Below, in pieces: positions 1-6,721 of a stretch of 13,446 nt of DNA. Numbering within the stretch: the first letter of the stretch is position 1; the number at the start of each line of letters is the position of its first letter. A program made the position numbers and the translations under genes. This DNA comes from Desulfonatronospira sp. GTDB lineage: Bacteria > Desulfobacterota > Desulfovibrionia > Desulfovibrionales > Desulfonatronovibrionaceae. The DNA is taken from assembly GCA_003563255.1 (NCBI GenBank), contig PWSL01000341.1:1-13446 (forward strand), written 5' to 3'. The notes under the pieces are model-generated. The model was not told where the DNA came from. It did no database searches and was given only the letters and a program-made list of their open reading frames with translations.

Positions 1-144
1 AACAGATTAGAAAAATAAGTGCCGGGAGAGCCAGTCCCCGTGCTCAACGCGTCCTGCAAGGGTTGACCGGATGATGCCCCGAAGGGGCCACTTTTTCCGC
101 GCAGGGTCGCGGGAAATGCCTAGTGACTTACTCCTGAGACCCTG
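1..144 (-). repeat. Truncated palindromic element A plus flank, inverted copy of 10406-10549
   Basis: The first 144 bases match the reverse complement of 10406-10549 with about 12 mismatches by hand count. Positions 1-40 are one arm of the GGGGACTGGCTCT palindrome family, reading AGAGCCAGTCCCC here, so the other arm lies before the window. Positions about 41-144 are a flank shared only with the copy near 10.4 kb. The flank holds a small hairpin, GCCCC-GAA-GGGGC, at about 76-88, followed shortly by five T residues; in the plus direction this could act as a weak terminator. No gene is evident here: reading frames through it simply translate the repeat. Confidence 0.8.
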
Positions 145-180
145 TCACAAAATACAAGAAAAATTTGAGCCATGGCGGGG

Positions 181-275
181 GTTCAGCGCTTGGCAGTGGG
201 ACTGTCCCGCACTTATTTTTGAAAATCTCATGGCTGTAACTTATTCATCAGAAAAATAAGTGCGGGACTGTCCCA
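181..275 (+). repeat. Palindromic element B, upstream of glmU
   Basis: Two 24-base arms (197-220 and 252-275) are inverted repeats with one mismatch. They read TGGGACTGTCCCGCACTTAT... and the complement. The loop is about 31 bases. A remnant of the outer end, GTTCAGCGCTT, stands at 181-191, and no matching right end is visible. The central stem (CCCGCACTTATTTTT) is the same as in element E. A GTG within the right arm at 260 opens a reading frame continuous with glmU, but it belongs to the repeat and is not a credible start. Confidence 0.8.
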
Positions 276-355
276 ATAGAGATAAGAACACTGCATTATC
301 TTGGATTACGGACACAACCCGCGTTAGAGTTTATTATTTTAGAAAGCTAAGCTTC

Positions 356-1786
356 ATGATTTCAGACATTCAAACATCAAGGCTGCCTGCTGACGCCGGA
401 GTGCTCGTCCTGGCGGCAGGCAAGGGAACGCGAATGCATTCGCCTCTGCCCAAGGTACTTCAGAAGCTTTTGGATAAACCCATGCTTTGGTATCTCCTGT
501 ATATGCTCTCCAGTACCTTCAACTCCCGGCCCATGGTGGTAACCGGGCATGGCAGAAGTCTAGTAGAGCAAAGCTGCGTCGGGTTTGATGCCGACTTTAT
601 ATTTCAGGAGCAGCAGCTTGGCACCGGACATGCCCTTCAGGTGGCCTGGAACAAAGTATTACAGCATGGCTTCAGCTGGCTGGTGGTTATAAACGGTGAT
701 ACACCACTGGCACAGTCGCAGCAGATCCGCACTCTGCTGGAATATACCCGGGAAAACAATGCTGACATAGGGCTTGTCAGCCTGACCCTTGAAGATCCTG
801 CAAGCTATGGTAGGGTTTTGCGGTTTGCCGACAACAGCGTAAAGGCTGTGATTGAGGCCAAAGATTATAACAGTGAGTTGGACGGCGGTGATACCAGGGA
901 AATAAATTCCGGCCTGTATGTCTTCAAGGTCAGCACGCTGGGCAAAATACTTTTTGAACTGGATTCCGATAATAAGCAGCAGGAACTTTACATCACGCAG
1001 CTTATTTCACTGGCCCAAAAGTCCGGAATGCGCGTTGATGCTTTGAATGCAGGCACATGCCCCGAACTTATGGGTATTAATACCCCTCGGGAACTGCTTG
1101 GTCAGGAAGAATACATCCGCGGCTTTATTGTGGATGAATTTATCGAACAGGGGGTAATCATCAGGTCTCCAGGAATGGTTCGGATAGGGCCGGAGGTGAT
1201 TATTGAACCTGGGGCTGAAATCTGCGGGCCAGTAGAGATTTATGGCCAAAGCAGGATTACTTCCCGGAGCAGTATCGCATCGAACTGCTATATAGAAGAC
1301 AGTTTTATTGATGGAGGGCAAGTTTTTTGCTTTTCTCATATTGAAAAATCTGTTATAGGTCCAGATACAAAAGTTGGTCCTTACGCCCGCTTGAGACCCG
1401 GAACTGAAATGCAAGGAGGATCCAGGGCCGGCAATTTCGTGGAGATCAAGAATTCACAGGTGGGCGCCGGAAGCAAGATCAACCATCTCTCTTATATTGG
1501 TGATACCACCATGGGTGAGGGGGTAAACGTCGGCGCCGGCACAATAACATGCAATTATGACGGTCGTTTGAAACATAGAACAACAGTCGAAGACGGGGTT
1601 TTCATCGGCAGTAATACCGCCCTGGTCGCTCCTGTCCTCCTTCAGCGCGGGAGCATGATAGCGGCCGGGTCCACCATTACCAGAGACGTGCTTCAAAACA
1701 GCCTGGGCATAGGCAGATCCAGGCAGAAAAACCTTGAGGGCAGAAGCCCTTTGAAAAAATTTAAAAACCAGGAAAAAAGCGACTGA
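356..1786 (+). CDS. glmU: Bifunctional GlmU: N-acetylglucosamine-1-phosphate uridyltransferase / glucosamine-1-phosphate acetyltransferase
   Basis: GlmU makes UDP-N-acetylglucosamine in the cytoplasm. It acetylates glucosamine-1-phosphate with acetyl-CoA and then transfers UMP from UTP, feeding peptidoglycan and lipid A synthesis. The 476-residue product has the nucleotidyltransferase signature LAAGKGTRM at 19-27, with the Rossmann-like domain to about 245. A left-handed beta-helix of hexapeptide repeats follows. K365 (in VEIKN) and H377 (in KINHLSYIGD) line up with E. coli K351 and the catalytic H363, both with an offset of 14. The start is ATG 356, because the frame extends upstream only into repeat B and the protein then begins near the family's usual point; there is no strong Shine-Dalgarno sequence. 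TTGGAT-N18-TAGAGT at 301-330 is a weak promoter candidate. The next small gene starts 2 nt after the stop. Confidence 0.96.
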   Translation: MISDIQTSRLPADAGVLVLAAGKGTRMHSPLPKVLQKLLDKPMLWYLLYMLSSTFNSRPMVVTGHGRSLVEQSCVGFDADFIFQEQQLGTGHALQVAWNKVLQHGFSWLVVINGDTPLAQSQQIRTLLEYTRENNADIGLVSLTLEDPASYGRVLRFADNSVKAVIEAKDYNSELDGGDTREINSGLYVFKVSTLGKILFELDSDNKQQELYITQLISLAQKSGMRVDALNAGTCPELMGINTPRELLGQEEYIRGFIVDEFIEQGVIIRSPGMVRIGPEVIIEPGAEICGPVEIYGQSRITSRSSIASNCYIEDSFIDGGQVFCFSHIEKSVIGPDTKVGPYARLRPGTEMQGGSRAGNFVEIKNSQVGAGSKINHLSYIGDTTMGEGVNVGAGTITCNYDGRLKHRTTVEDGVFIGSNTALVAPVLLQRGSMIAAGSTITRDVLQNSLGIGRSRQKNLEGRSPLKKFKNQEKSD

Positions 1787-1788
1787 AG

Positions 1789-1968
1789 ATGGAAGCCATA
1801 GAAAAGCTGGTGGAAAAGGTTGACAGACTTCTGGAATTAAAAAAAAGGCTGGAACAGGAAAATCAGAGTCTGAAGCAGGAACTCGAGGTCGAACGACAGA
1901 AAAACAGTATGGTCGCCGGCAAAGTCGATGAACTGCTGCAAAAAATTGAAGATGAAGCTTCTTTTTAA
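1789..1968 (+). CDS. Small coiled-coil protein, ZapB-like, between glmU and zapA
   Basis: This is a 59-residue gene of clear operon quality. Its ATG is 2 nt after the glmU stop and its TAA overlaps the zapA ATG (TAATG at 1966-1970). The product begins MEAIEKLVEKVDRLLELKKR and is almost all Leu, Glu, Lys and Gln in heptad-like spacing up to about residue 55, so a continuous coiled coil is predicted. There is no signal peptide or membrane segment. In many proteobacteria a short coiled-coil protein of the ZapB/DUF904 or TIGR02449 kind is encoded next to zapA. A role in tethering or bundling FtsZ at midcell together with ZapA is therefore likely, but it rests on context and composition rather than a recognised signature. 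Confidence 0.85.
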   Translation: MEAIEKLVEKVDRLLELKKRLEQENQSLKQELEVERQKNSMVAGKVDELLQKIEDEASF

Positions 1969-2240
1969 TGTTTGAGTACAATCTAAATATATTGGGTTTG
2001 GACTTAAATTTTAAAACTGATGCAGATCCGGAGCGCATTGATCAGGCAAGGGAATACCTGGAAAAGAGGTATTCAGAACTAAAAAACAGGGGCAAAAAGT
2101 TAAGCAAGGAAAGATTACTGGTATATCTTGCCCTGGGCCTGGCTGATGATTACTTACAAAGTGACATCAGACTGTCGCTTTTACAGGACAGGATAGACGA
2201 ACTGGTGAATAAAATAGATAGCCCCGAGGCTGATAAATAA
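1968..2240 (+). CDS. zapA: Cell division protein ZapA
   Basis: ZapA binds FtsZ and promotes bundling of its protofilaments, stabilising the cytokinetic ring. The 90-residue product has the family layout. A short N-terminal beta domain (MFEYNLNILGLDLNFKTDAD) is followed by a region resembling the family's pattern of placing the conserved D/E-rich turn before helix 1. A long C-terminal helix (about 45-85, including LVYLALGLADDYLQ) should form the dimer and tetramer coiled coil. The length is typical. The start overlaps the stop of the upstream coiled-coil gene, so the two are translationally coupled. The 6S RNA gene follows downstream, as it does beside zapA in many proteobacteria, although here a repeat cluster intervenes. 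Confidence 0.9.
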   Translation: MFEYNLNILGLDLNFKTDADPERIDQAREYLEKRYSELKNRGKKLSKERLLVYLALGLADDYLQSDIRLSLLQDRIDELVNKIDSPEADK

Positions 2241-2263
2241 GCTGTTCAAATGTTCAGCACAAT

Positions 2264-2537
2264 GTATCTGTTCAGCGCATTTAATCAAGGCATGGAACAG
2301 TCCGGCACTCACTTTTATCAAACAAGGTGGCTGGCAACATATAGTATTCCTTGTGAGTGCCGGACGGGACCCAGAAGAGCATTATTTTGTGCTTGCAATG
2401 ACTCTTTTTTTGGGTCAAGTGGCTTTCTGCCCCGCCTGAGGCTGGCACGACCCGTGCTTAAGGGCCGGAGGGGAAAGTCGGCCCGGAGGGGTTCAGAAGA
2501 GCCGTTCCCAGTGCGACATGCACTGCGCTGATATGGC
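2264..2537 (-). repeat. Composite palindromic element C between zapA and ssrS
   Basis: The left end GTATCTGTTCAGCGC (2264-2278) and a degenerate right end GCGCTGATATGGC (2525-2537) frame the element. Inside are three parts. (1) A 13-bp perfect stem GTCCGGCACTCAC / GTGAGTGCCGGAC (2300-2312 / 2353-2365). (2) A reversed copy of the GGGACCCA...TGGGTC central module (about 2366-2420), alignable base for base with elements H and K. (3) A GC-rich insert at about 2421-2493 that other copies lack. After the insert, CAGAAGAGCCGTTCCC (2494-2509) resumes the normal reversed end. A frame spanning 2250-2531 is not a gene: it is low-quality translation of the repeat. Confidence 0.75.
2421..2503 (+). other. 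GC-rich three-way-junction structure inside element C
   Basis: The closing stem is GGCTTTCTG-CCCC (2421-2433) with GGGG-TT-CAGAAGAGCC (2488-2503). It encloses hairpin GCACG-ACC-CGTGC (2445-2457) and hairpin GGGCCG / CGGCCC (2462-2467 / 2479-2484, 11-nt loop). It could be a small structured RNA, or simply an extra palindrome module. It does not match 4.5S RNA, tmRNA or RNase P RNA. The same fold would be available on either strand. Confidence 0.4.
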
Positions 2538-2650
2538 TGACACGTCAACTATTTGTGACTATTTGATATTTTTAAATCGGCGCAAATATTGTCCCAGCCC
2601 TCAGACTTAATGGATTGATGTGCCAGTCCATGGGATCTTAACAGATACAG

Positions 2651-2656
2651 TACAAT
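2651..2656 (+). promoter_or_regulatory. Putative -10 box of ssrS
   Basis: TACAAT lies 6 nt before the predicted 5' end of 6S RNA at 2663. No good -35 hexamer is found 16-18 nt upstream, so the call rests mainly on its position. Confidence 0.4.
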
Positions 2657-2662
2657 ATAATT

Positions 2663-2835
2663 CCTGGCAGGTACGTGATGGAGATGATTTATTTTGAGCC
2701 AACATTAACCTCGAGGGAGCCGTTGCGCAGTTCTGGTGAGCATGCCCCGCAAAGGCCGGGGAAGCCTGAAGGAATTGCTTTGGTGCCCACGTATATAAAC
2801 GAGGTTCAAGATAATCCCCCACACGGCCTGCCGGG
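2663..2835 (+). ncRNA. ssrS: 6S RNA
   Basis: 6S RNA mimics an open promoter and sequesters sigma70-RNA polymerase in stationary phase; it also templates short product RNAs. The 173-nt candidate has the expected long-hairpin plan. The 5' end CCTGGCAGG (2663-2671) pairs with the 3' end CCTGCCGGG (2827-2835) over 9 bp with one G-U. The apical arm carries the most conserved stretch of the family, TGGTGAGCATGCCCCG (2734-2749), closed by CGGGGAAGCC (2757-2766); E. coli 6S has TGGTGAGCATGCTCGG and GAGAAGCC at the same point. The middle is rich in unpaired bases, as expected for the central bubble. Its place downstream of zapA agrees with the usual zapA-ssrS order. The exact ends were set from the closing stem. 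Confidence 0.88.
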
Positions 2836-2962
2836 ATAAATATACTCAGCCAGACTACCTGCCTGGACCTGCCTAGATAAACCTTCAGGTATTTGCCTGC
2901 TCCCTGCTCAGAAGGGCATTGCCCGCAACCCAGGAGAAAGAAGCGCTCTTATCCCAATGCCA
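2836..2962. other. Unassigned spacer after ssrS
   Basis: I see no gene, convincing terminator or repeat copy here. In many proteobacteria a 5-formyltetrahydrofolate cyclo-ligase gene follows 6S RNA, but no part of one is recognisable. Confidence 0.5.
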
Positions 2963-3105
2963 ATGGGGACAGTCCCGCACCTTTTTTTCTAATGAAGTAT
3001 CTGTTTAGCACTACAGCGAAACTTATGGCTGCCCTCCGGGGACTGGCTCTTTTGCCGACCTCAAACCGTAAAAGGGCCGGACTATCCGGCGGAGTGACTG
3101 TCCCC
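2963..3105 (+). repeat. Palindromic element D with hybrid outer end
   Basis: The element starts with half of a B-type palindrome, GGGGACAGTCCCGCAC (2965-2980). Next comes GTATCTGTTTAGC (2997-3009), whose TAGC is shared with a following TAGCACTACAGCGAAACTT (3006-3024), so both outer-end types are fused at one border. Then GGGGACTGGCTCTTTTGCCG (3038-3057) pairs imperfectly with GGCGGAGTGACTGTCCCC (3088-3105). No right-hand outer end follows. Confidence 0.75.
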
Positions 3106-3185
3106 AAGTAAAAAAAGTTCACCATTTTCTAAGTGTCCTTGTAGGATTAATTGCATTTTTCTAAACTTAAAATTCCGGTTGTGCT

Positions 3186-3346
3186 TAGCACAACAGCGAA
3201 ACTTATGATCGACCTCCGGGGACTGGCTCTCCCCGCACTTATTTTTTCCAATAAAACCAAGATCTTTTTTAATAAAAATAAGTGCGGAGGTGCCTGTCCT
3301 CAATTGAGGTACAATATTATATTTTATAAGTTTCGCTGCAGTGCTA
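3186..3346 (+). repeat. Palindromic element E, complete type 1 copy
   Basis: Terminal inverted repeats at 3186-3206 (TAGCACAACAGCGAAACTT...) and 3326-3346 match at 19 of 21 positions. Inside, TCCGGGGACTGGCTCT (3215-3230) opens the second level and AGGTGCCTGTCC (3288-3299) closes it. The centre is CCCCGCACTTATTTTTT (3231-3247) against AAAAATAAGTGCGG (3274-3287). The 161-bp unit has no coding capacity. Confidence 0.85.
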
Positions 3347-3521
3347 GGCTATAACCATTTAAAATCATAAAGCTTTTTTCGAAAAACTTTCAACTGTTTC
3401 AGGGTGTCGGAAGAGCCGGCCCCCTGAGGCACAAATCAGTGTAGTTGCAGAGGGTTTATTGATACCGGGCCCCGGGATTTTTTGTGACAGGCTCGCGACA
3501 GAAACAGAGCTTTACATATAT
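3347..3521. other. Upstream region of rny
   Basis: This must hold the rny 5' leader. GTCGGAAGAGCCGGCCCCCTGAG (about 3406-3428) looks like a decayed repeat arm (compare AAGAGCCAGTCCCC). CCGGGCCCCGGGATTTTTT (3468-3485) is GC-rich followed by a T-run, but its self-complementary halves leave no room for a loop, so I do not call a terminator. No convincing sigma70 promoter was seen. Confidence 0.4.
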
Positions 3522-3533
3522 AAGGAGCAAACC

Positions 3534-5090
3534 ATGTGGAGTATAATCATTACCGCCCTTATTTTCCTTGCAGCCGGGGCTGCTGTGGGCTTCTGGGCTC
3601 AGAAGATATTATTCAACAAAAAGTACCAGGAAAACCAGGAGCTTGCTCAGAGAATTCTGGATGAAGCCAGAAAGGAAGCCACGGCTCAAAAAAAGGAAAT
3701 ACTGCTGCAGGCCAAGGACGAAGCCTTCAAGCAAAAAAAAGAGCTTGAAGAAGATGCCCGGGAGCGGGAAAAGGAGTTGAAAAAGCAGGAACAGAGACTG
3801 CAGGAAAAGGAAGAAAGGCTGGAAAATAAACTGGAAAAAGTGACCCAAAAGGAAAGCGAAGTGGTGGCCTGGGAGAACCAGTTGTCCAGGCAGGAACGTA
3901 GTTTTGCAGAAAAAGAGGGGCATCTCCAGGATCTGATCGATAGTCAGAGCAAAAAGCTGGAGGAAATATCAGGCCTTACCGTGGAAGATGCTAGAGCTCG
4001 TCTCATGCAGGAGATTGAGAGCAAGACCAGGCATGATGCCGCTAAAATGATACGCCAGATAGAGATGGAAGCTCAGGAATCGGCATCTAAAAGGGCAAAG
4101 GAGATACTGGCCCTTTCCATACAGCGCTATGCCGGAGACTATGTATCAGAACACACTGTATCTGCGGTAGAATTGCCCAGCGAAGACATGAAAGGCCGCA
4201 TTATCGGCCGCGAAGGGAGAAACATCCGCGCTATTGAGGCGGCTACCGGAGTTGATCTGATTATCGATGACACCCCTGAGACAGTAGTCCTGTCAGCTTA
4301 CAGCCCCCTGCGGCGTGAAGTAGCCAAGCAGTCTCTGGAAAGGCTCATAAGCGATGGCAGGATTCATCCGGCCCGTATTGAAGATATAGTTGATAAGGTC
4401 AGGAAAGAACTGGATATCAAACTGAGGGAAATCGGAGAGCAGGCAACCTTTGATGTAGGAGTGCACGGCATTCACCCGGATTTGATCCGTCTTCTAGGTC
4501 ACCTGCATTACCGTACCAGTTTTTCCCAGAATGTGATGCAGCATTCAATTGAGGTGGCATTTTTGTGTGGAATAATGGCTGCGGAACTTGGTCTGGATCA
4601 GAAAAAAGCGAAAAGGGCCGGTCTGCTGCATGATCTGGGCAAGGCCGTGGATCACGAAGTTGAAGGGCCCCATGCCTCCATTGGTGCGGATCTGGCCAAG
4701 AAACACAATGAATCCAAAGAGATTGTGCACGCAATAGCAGCACACCATGAGGACGTGCAACCCACCAGTATACTCGCTGTGCTGGTGCAGGCAGCGGACA
4801 GCCTTTCCGGGGCCCGGCCGGGGGCCAGGAAAGAGCTTTTGGAGAATTATGTCAACCGCCTGGAAGAGCTGGAAAAAATTGCCTCCGGCTTTGAAGGGGT
4901 GAATCGTTCTTTTGCCATCCAGGCCGGGCGGGAACTCCGGGTGATGGTGGATTGCGATCAGGTGGACGACGATGCCACCCACCTGATGTGCAAGGATATT
5001 GCCCAGAAAATCGAGGAAAACATTACCTACCCCGGGCAGATCAAGGTTACCGTAATCCGGGAAAAACGTTCTGTAGGATATGCAAAATAG
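3534..5090 (+). CDS. rny: Ribonuclease Y
   Basis: RNase Y is a membrane-anchored endoribonuclease that starts mRNA decay. The 518-residue product has the whole family layout: one N-terminal membrane helix (about 3-23), a long charged coiled coil (about 28-170, repeated KEK/KKE and EE runs), a KH RNA-binding domain with GRIIGREGRN at 221-230, and an HD metal-phosphohydrolase domain with LLHDLGK (H366-D367) and HHED (H404-H405). The length fits the usual ~520. The start is ATG 3534, preceded by AAGGAG (3522-3527) at good spacing, which puts the membrane helix at the very N-terminus; an in-frame extension back to 3459 would place 25 residues before it and has no ribosome site. Element F begins 10 nt after the stop. 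Confidence 0.96.
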   Translation: MWSIIITALIFLAAGAAVGFWAQKILFNKKYQENQELAQRILDEARKEATAQKKEILLQAKDEAFKQKKELEEDAREREKELKKQEQRLQEKEERLENKLEKVTQKESEVVAWENQLSRQERSFAEKEGHLQDLIDSQSKKLEEISGLTVEDARARLMQEIESKTRHDAAKMIRQIEMEAQESASKRAKEILALSIQRYAGDYVSEHTVSAVELPSEDMKGRIIGREGRNIRAIEAATGVDLIIDDTPETVVLSAYSPLRREVAKQSLERLISDGRIHPARIEDIVDKVRKELDIKLREIGEQATFDVGVHGIHPDLIRLLGHLHYRTSFSQNVMQHSIEVAFLCGIMAAELGLDQKKAKRAGLLHDLGKAVDHEVEGPHASIGADLAKKHNESKEIVHAIAAHHEDVQPTSILAVLVQAADSLSGARPGARKELLENYVNRLEELEKIASGFEGVNRSFAIQAGRELRVMVDCDQVDDDATHLMCKDIAQKIEENITYPGQIKVTVIREKRSVGYAK

Positions 5091-5100
5091 TTTAACCCTA

Positions 5101-5249
5101 TAACACTACAGCGCAACTTATTTATTGACCTCCGGGGACTGGCTCTTTTGCCGCCGAATTTTGAAGCATTTGCAAATTAGCAACCGGCAAAAGTGCCTGT
5201 CCCCAATTTAGACAGGTTGAAAAGTATTATAAGTTTCGCTGTAGTGCTA
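5101..5249 (+). repeat. Palindromic element F, complete type 1 copy, rny-tyrS gap
   Basis: Outer arms TAACACTACAGCGCAACTT (5101-5119) and AAGTTTCGCTGTAGTGCTA (5231-5249) frame the element. The second level is GGGGACTGGCTCTT (5134-5147) with AAGTGCCTGTCCCC (5191-5204); the two arms disagree only at two T-T positions. The centre is TTGCCG / CCGGCAA. The element lies in the rny 3' untranslated region and could act as a transcript-end stabiliser or weak bidirectional terminator, though no T-run follows it. Confidence 0.88.
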
Positions 5250-5319
5250 ACGCAATTTATAAAATGTGTGGCTGGTTAAATAATAATTTGTTTCGTTGTA
5301 TGGTTAATGCGGAGATGAA

Positions 5320-6522
5320 ATGAGAAGGGAGCATCAGGAAGCCATGGCGCTGATTCGGCGCGGCAGCGTAGAGATTATAAATGAAGCTGAACTTTTGAAA
5401 AAACTGGACGCCAAAGCCTCGCTCAGGGTCAAGGCCGGGTTTGACCCCACGGCACCTGACCTGCATCTGGGGCACACTGTACTGATTCAGAAGTTGAAGC
5501 ATTTCCAGGAACTCGGGCATCATGTGCTTTTTCTAATCGGAGATTTCACAGGCATGATCGGGGATCCTTCAGGCAAATCTGAAACCCGGAAAAAACTTAC
5601 GCGGCAGGAAGTGATTCAAAACGCTGAAACCTACAAACGTCAGATATTTAAAATTCTGCACCCGGAAAAAACAGAGCTGGTTTTCAATTCGACATGGATG
5701 GATCGTTTTCATGCCTCGGACTTTGTGGAACTTTGCTCCAGGTATACCGTGGCCAGGATGATGGAAAGGGATGATTTTGACATGCGTTTTCGGAATAATC
5801 GTTCCATAGCCATTCATGAATTTTTATATCCTCTGATCCAGGGGTATGACTCTGTGGAGTTAAGGGCTGACGTAGAACTCGGCGGTACAGATCAGAAATT
5901 CAACCTCCTGGTGGGAAGGGATCTTCAGCGTGAATACGGCCAGGAACCGCAGGTCATACTCACGGTGCCCATCCTGGAAGGCCTGGACGGGGTACAGAAA
6001 ATGAGTAAGTCTCTGGGCAATTATGTGGGTATAGAAGAACCTCCCGGGGAGATGTACGGGAAGCTGATGTCCATTTCAGATGATCTTATGTGGAGATATT
6101 ATGAGCTTCTATCAGATAAGGATTTACAGGAGATCAAATCCATGCAGGAAAAAGTCTCCCAGGGAGAGTTGCATCCCAAATACTGCAAGGAAGAACTGGC
6201 CCAGGAGATAACAGCCAGGTTTCACGATAACGAGAGTGCTGAAAGGGAAAGGGAAAATTTCCACCGGGTCTTTGCAGCCCAAGATGTGCCCCGGATTATG
6301 CCTGAGATGGTCATACATGAGCACGAGAAAAAGAAACTGGCGGATATCCTGGTGTCAAGCGGGTTCTGTCCGTCTCGCAGTGAGGCTAAAAGGCTCTGCA
6401 GGCAGAATGCAGTGAGTCTGTACCCGGGAGAAAAGCTGAGCGATCCAGAGGCTGGTTTTGAAACCGGGGAGTATACACTGAAAGTGGGCAAAAAAAGGTT
6501 TCTTAAGCTGAGTGTAAAGTAG
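5320..6522 (+). CDS. tyrS: Tyrosine--tRNA ligase
   Basis: This class I aminoacyl-tRNA synthetase charges tRNA-Tyr with tyrosine in the cytoplasm. The 400-residue product shows the class I motifs HLGH (49-52, in [13 protein letters not shown]) and KMSKS (227-231, in [11 protein letters not shown]). Between them lies the tyrosine and adenylate pocket ([17 protein letters not shown], and [16 protein letters not shown]). A C-terminal S4-like RNA-binding domain covers about 337-400 ([21 protein letters not shown]). The spacing and the KMSKS form resemble the TyrRS group of about 400 residues, different from the E. coli 424-residue form. ATG 5320 has GGAG at 5311-5314. The gene stands alone, with repeat F upstream and element G downstream. 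Confidence 0.95.
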   Translation: MRREHQEAMALIRRGSVEIINEAELLKKLDAKASLRVKAGFDPTAPDLHLGHTVLIQKLKHFQELGHHVLFLIGDFTGMIGDPSGKSETRKKLTRQEVIQNAETYKRQIFKILHPEKTELVFNSTWMDRFHASDFVELCSRYTVARMMERDDFDMRFRNNRSIAIHEFLYPLIQGYDSVELRADVELGGTDQKFNLLVGRDLQREYGQEPQVILTVPILEGLDGVQKMSKSLGNYVGIEEPPGEMYGKLMSISDDLMWRYYELLSDKDLQEIKSMQEKVSQGELHPKYCKEELAQEITARFHDNESAERERENFHRVFAAQDVPRIMPEMVIHEHEKKKLADILVSSGFCPSRSEAKRLCRQNAVSLYPGEKLSDPEAGFETGEYTLKVGKKRFLKLSVK

Positions 6523-6638
6523 CCTCAAGGTGTTGTTTGCCGGCTTGTATCCTGCCGCTTTGGTAATTAAAAAGGACTGGTCAGCGATAATTATTTACTG
6601 ATGAGCAGATCTTGCTGCAAAAATAACACTGCAGCGAC

Positions 6639-6679
6639 GTATCTCTTTAGCGCTTTACTTAAAAGGGCTGAACAGATAC
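6639..6679. repeat. Element G: outer ends only, no inner palindrome
   Basis: GTATCTCTTTAGC (6639-6651) and GCTGAACAGATAC (6667-6679) are inverted repeats matching at 11 of 13 positions, separated by only 15 bases. They match the outer ends of elements K and L. Just upstream, AATAACACTGCAGCGACG (about 6621-6638) resembles a type 1 end, so the site may be a remnant of both types. It lies in the tyrS to prenyltransferase gap. Confidence 0.7.
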
Positions 6680-6721
6680 TATTGAACAAAAAGTGTCGTT
6701 ATAATGAAAAAAGGCCTCCAT

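Noticed and set aside
71..259. Small plus-strand frame before glmU
   Set aside because: It translates repeats A and B and has no credible ribosome site.
2462..2503. GGAGGGGAAAGTCGG resembles the start of RNase P RNA (GAGGAAAGTCC)
   Set aside because: None of the other conserved regions follow, and the whole segment is only ~80 nt inside a repeat element, against ~350-400 nt for RNase P RNA.
2836..2962. Remnant of a 5-formyltetrahydrofolate cyclo-ligase gene after 6S RNA
   Set aside because: It is expected from gammaproteobacterial gene order, but no frame shows any recognisable part of that protein.
3468..3485. Rho-independent terminator before rny (CCGGGCCCCGGG then T-run)
   Set aside because: The self-complementary parts abut, leaving no workable loop, and it would lie within the probable rny leader.
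3609..3923. Minus-strand Phe/Leu-rich frame opposite rny looking like a membrane protein
   Set aside because: It is the antisense of the Lys/Glu-rich coiled coil of RNase Y; such codons give Phe/Leu on the other strand.
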